A stretch of DNA of 64,000 nt, from the NCBI RefSeq assembly GCF_000379685.1, contig NZ_KB903253.1, positions 1 through 64,000 of the forward strand, written 5' to 3'. The translations under genes and the position numbers were made by a program. Below, piece after piece: positions 63,128 to 64,000 of this stretch. Below the pieces are notes generated by a model. The model saw only the letters and a list, made by a program, of their open reading frames with translations, ran no database searches and had not been told where the DNA came from. The stretch comes from Catelliglobosispora koreensis DSM 44566. GTDB lineage: Bacteria > Actinomycetota > Actinomycetes > Mycobacteriales > Micromonosporaceae. How positions within the stretch are numbered: the first letter of the stretch is position 1; every line of letters starts with the position of its first letter.

Positions 63128-63580
63128 GTGAACGAGCGGGAGTACGCCGAAGAAGTCGGGACGATGCTCGCCCAGATGGGCCTCAGTCCCGCGGTCGGCA
63201 AGTTGCTCGGCTGGCTGCTGATCTGCGACCCGCCCGCCCAGACCAGCGTGCAGCTAGGCGACGCTCTCGGTTTGTCCAAAGGTTCCGTGAGCACGGGCAT
63301 GCGCATGCTCGAACGCATTGGTTTCGTGCGCCGCGTGCCCACCCCCGGCCGGGGTCACGCCTACGAGATCCTGCCCGACGCCATGGTGCGCAGCACGGAT
63401 CCTCGCGCCAAATACCTGCTCATGGAACGGCTGATGCAGCAAGGCATCGACCTGATCGGCGACGAGGATGCCGCCCGCGCGCAACGGCTTCGCATCACCC
63501 GGGATTTCTACGCCTTCGTCGGCGAAAGAGTCCCCGAACTCATCGAAGAATTCATCCAGACGAGGCTGAAGAAGGATTGA
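63128..63580 (+). CDS. MarR/GbsR family transcriptional regulator
   Basis: A 150-residue winged-helix regulator of the GbsR/MarR type. The recognition helix region reads LGDALGLSKGSVSTGMRMLERIGFVRR (about 45-72), followed by a dimerising helix pair. GTG at 63128 has AGGAG five bases upstream. It lies two bases before an ABC ATPase gene and is divergent from the E1 gene, with a palindrome between. It probably represses its own operon and may control the exporter. Confidence 0.88.
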   Translation: MNEREYAEEVGTMLAQMGLSPAVGKLLGWLLICDPPAQTSVQLGDALGLSKGSVSTGMRMLERIGFVRRVPTPGRGHAYEILPDAMVRSTDPRAKYLLMERLMQQGIDLIGDEDAARAQRLRITRDFYAFVGERVPELIEEFIQTRLKKD

Positions 63581-63582
63581 CC

Positions 63583-64000
63583 GTGGTCATCCAGACAGAG
63601 AACCTCCGCAAACGTTATGGGCGCGGCACCGAGGCGCTCAAAGGCCTGAATCTCAGCGTCAATGAAGGCGAGGTCTTCGGGTTTCTCGGCCCCAACGGCG
63701 CTGGCAAATCCACGACGATCCGCATTCTGCTCGACCTGCTGCGCCCCACGTCGGGAACGGTGAGCGTGCTTGGCCAAAGCCCACATGGCAATGCCGCCAT
63801 GCGCCAGCACATTGGCTACCTGGCCGGTGACTTCGTCGTGAATGGACGCCAGAGCGGGCACGAGTTGCTGCGCTACCTTGGCCGCCTGCGCGGCGGTGTG
63901 CCGCAGGCCCGCATCGACGAGCTGGCCGCGCTGCTCGACTTGGACCTGTCCAAGAAAATCGGCAGCCTCTCCAAGGGCAACAAGCAGAAAGTCGGTGTGG
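63583..64000 (+). CDS. ABC transporter ATP-binding protein (cut by the window end)
   Basis: The first 139 codons of an ABC ATPase, continuing past base 64000. Walker A is GPNGAGKST (about 39-47). LSKGNKQKVG near the cut is the signature motif. The layout with a MarR/GbsR gene two bases upstream is that of a drug- or lipid-type exporter, and the permease should follow. GTG start at 63583. The rest cannot be seen. Confidence 0.9.
   Translation, partial: MVIQTENLRKRYGRGTEALKGLNLSVNEGEVFGFLGPNGAGKSTTIRILLDLLRPTSGTVSVLGQSPHGNAAMRQHIGYLAGDFVVNGRQSGHELLRYLGRLRGGVPQARIDELAALLDLDLSKKIGSLSKGNKQKVGV

Overview
The window is chromosomal DNA from a high-GC Gram-positive actinomycete, most likely of the Pseudonocardiales / Mycobacteriales kind. 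The evidence is strong G/C third positions, many GTG and some TTG starts, and a gene set (DUF3052, DUF4191, DUF1876, SCO5389-family protein, AhpE, actinobacterial GlnE, SigE-family sigma factor) typical of that phylum. Much of the core order resembles the Mycobacterium tuberculosis Rv2207-Rv2241 stretch as I remember it: cobT/cobS, gcvT, pepA, sucB (dlaT), TIGR01777 epimerase, lipB, lipA, DUF4191, RDD, glnA, glnE, then ahpE and DUF3052. No prophage, integrase, insertion sequence or CRISPR array is visible.

Layout. 1-4.1 kb: a 20-bp tandem repeat, an MFS exporter and a three-gene ABC exporter on the minus strand. 4.1-10.2 kb: a WG-repeat protein, an aldo/keto reductase, and cobalamin lower-ligand assembly by a CobU-CobT fusion and CobS. 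10.2-18.9 kb: mscL, a YjbR protein, gcvT, pepA, lpdA, sucB, an FKBP lipoprotein and an epimerase. 18.9-28.8 kb is accessory: a MinD/CooC-like ATPase with an SCO5389-family protein and a short LLM flavoprotein, a multi-pass membrane protein, a 1140-residue secreted LamG protein, and an MMPL exporter. 28.9-34.6 kb: lipoate synthesis (lipB, lipA) split by an archaeal-type AspRS that has a T-box-like leader, then glnA. 34.7-46 kb: a voltage-gated-channel-like protein, a penicillin-acylase-family hydrolase, a SIR2-TPR protein, a phosphoesterase, glnE, a glutamine amidotransferase and an EEP-family protein. 46-50.7 kb: a coiled-coil protein, a secreted murein endopeptidase, a broken DUF222-HNH gene, and a sigma factor with a membrane beta-propeller protein. 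50.8-58.7 kb: cimA behind a leader-peptide attenuator, ahpC-ahpD, an NmrA-like reductase divergent from a WYL regulator, a Phd/PIN toxin-antitoxin pair, a LigB-type dioxygenase, a tyrosine phosphatase and a spermidine-synthase-like protein. 58.7-64 kb: mdh, tRNA-Val, ahpE, DUF3052, a fused alpha/beta 2-oxoacid dehydrogenase E1, and a MarR/GbsR regulator followed by an ABC ATPase cut by the window end.

How the genes fit together. LipB and LipA make the lipoyl groups carried by SucB, and LpdA reoxidises them; GcvT belongs to the lipoyl-dependent glycine cleavage system. GlnA is controlled by GlnE. AhpC/AhpD and AhpE are separate peroxide-reducing systems. The strongest regulatory observations are a T-box-like leader before the archaeal-type AspRS, a Val-Leu-Ile-Ile leader peptide with terminator before cimA, and an mdh gene with no standard start codon in the right place. 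The best candidate for an uncharacterised defence function is the lone SIR2-TPR gene at 38.9-40.6 kb. No intergenic stretch exceeds 300 bases; the longest (30728-31020) is filled by the T-box-like leader.
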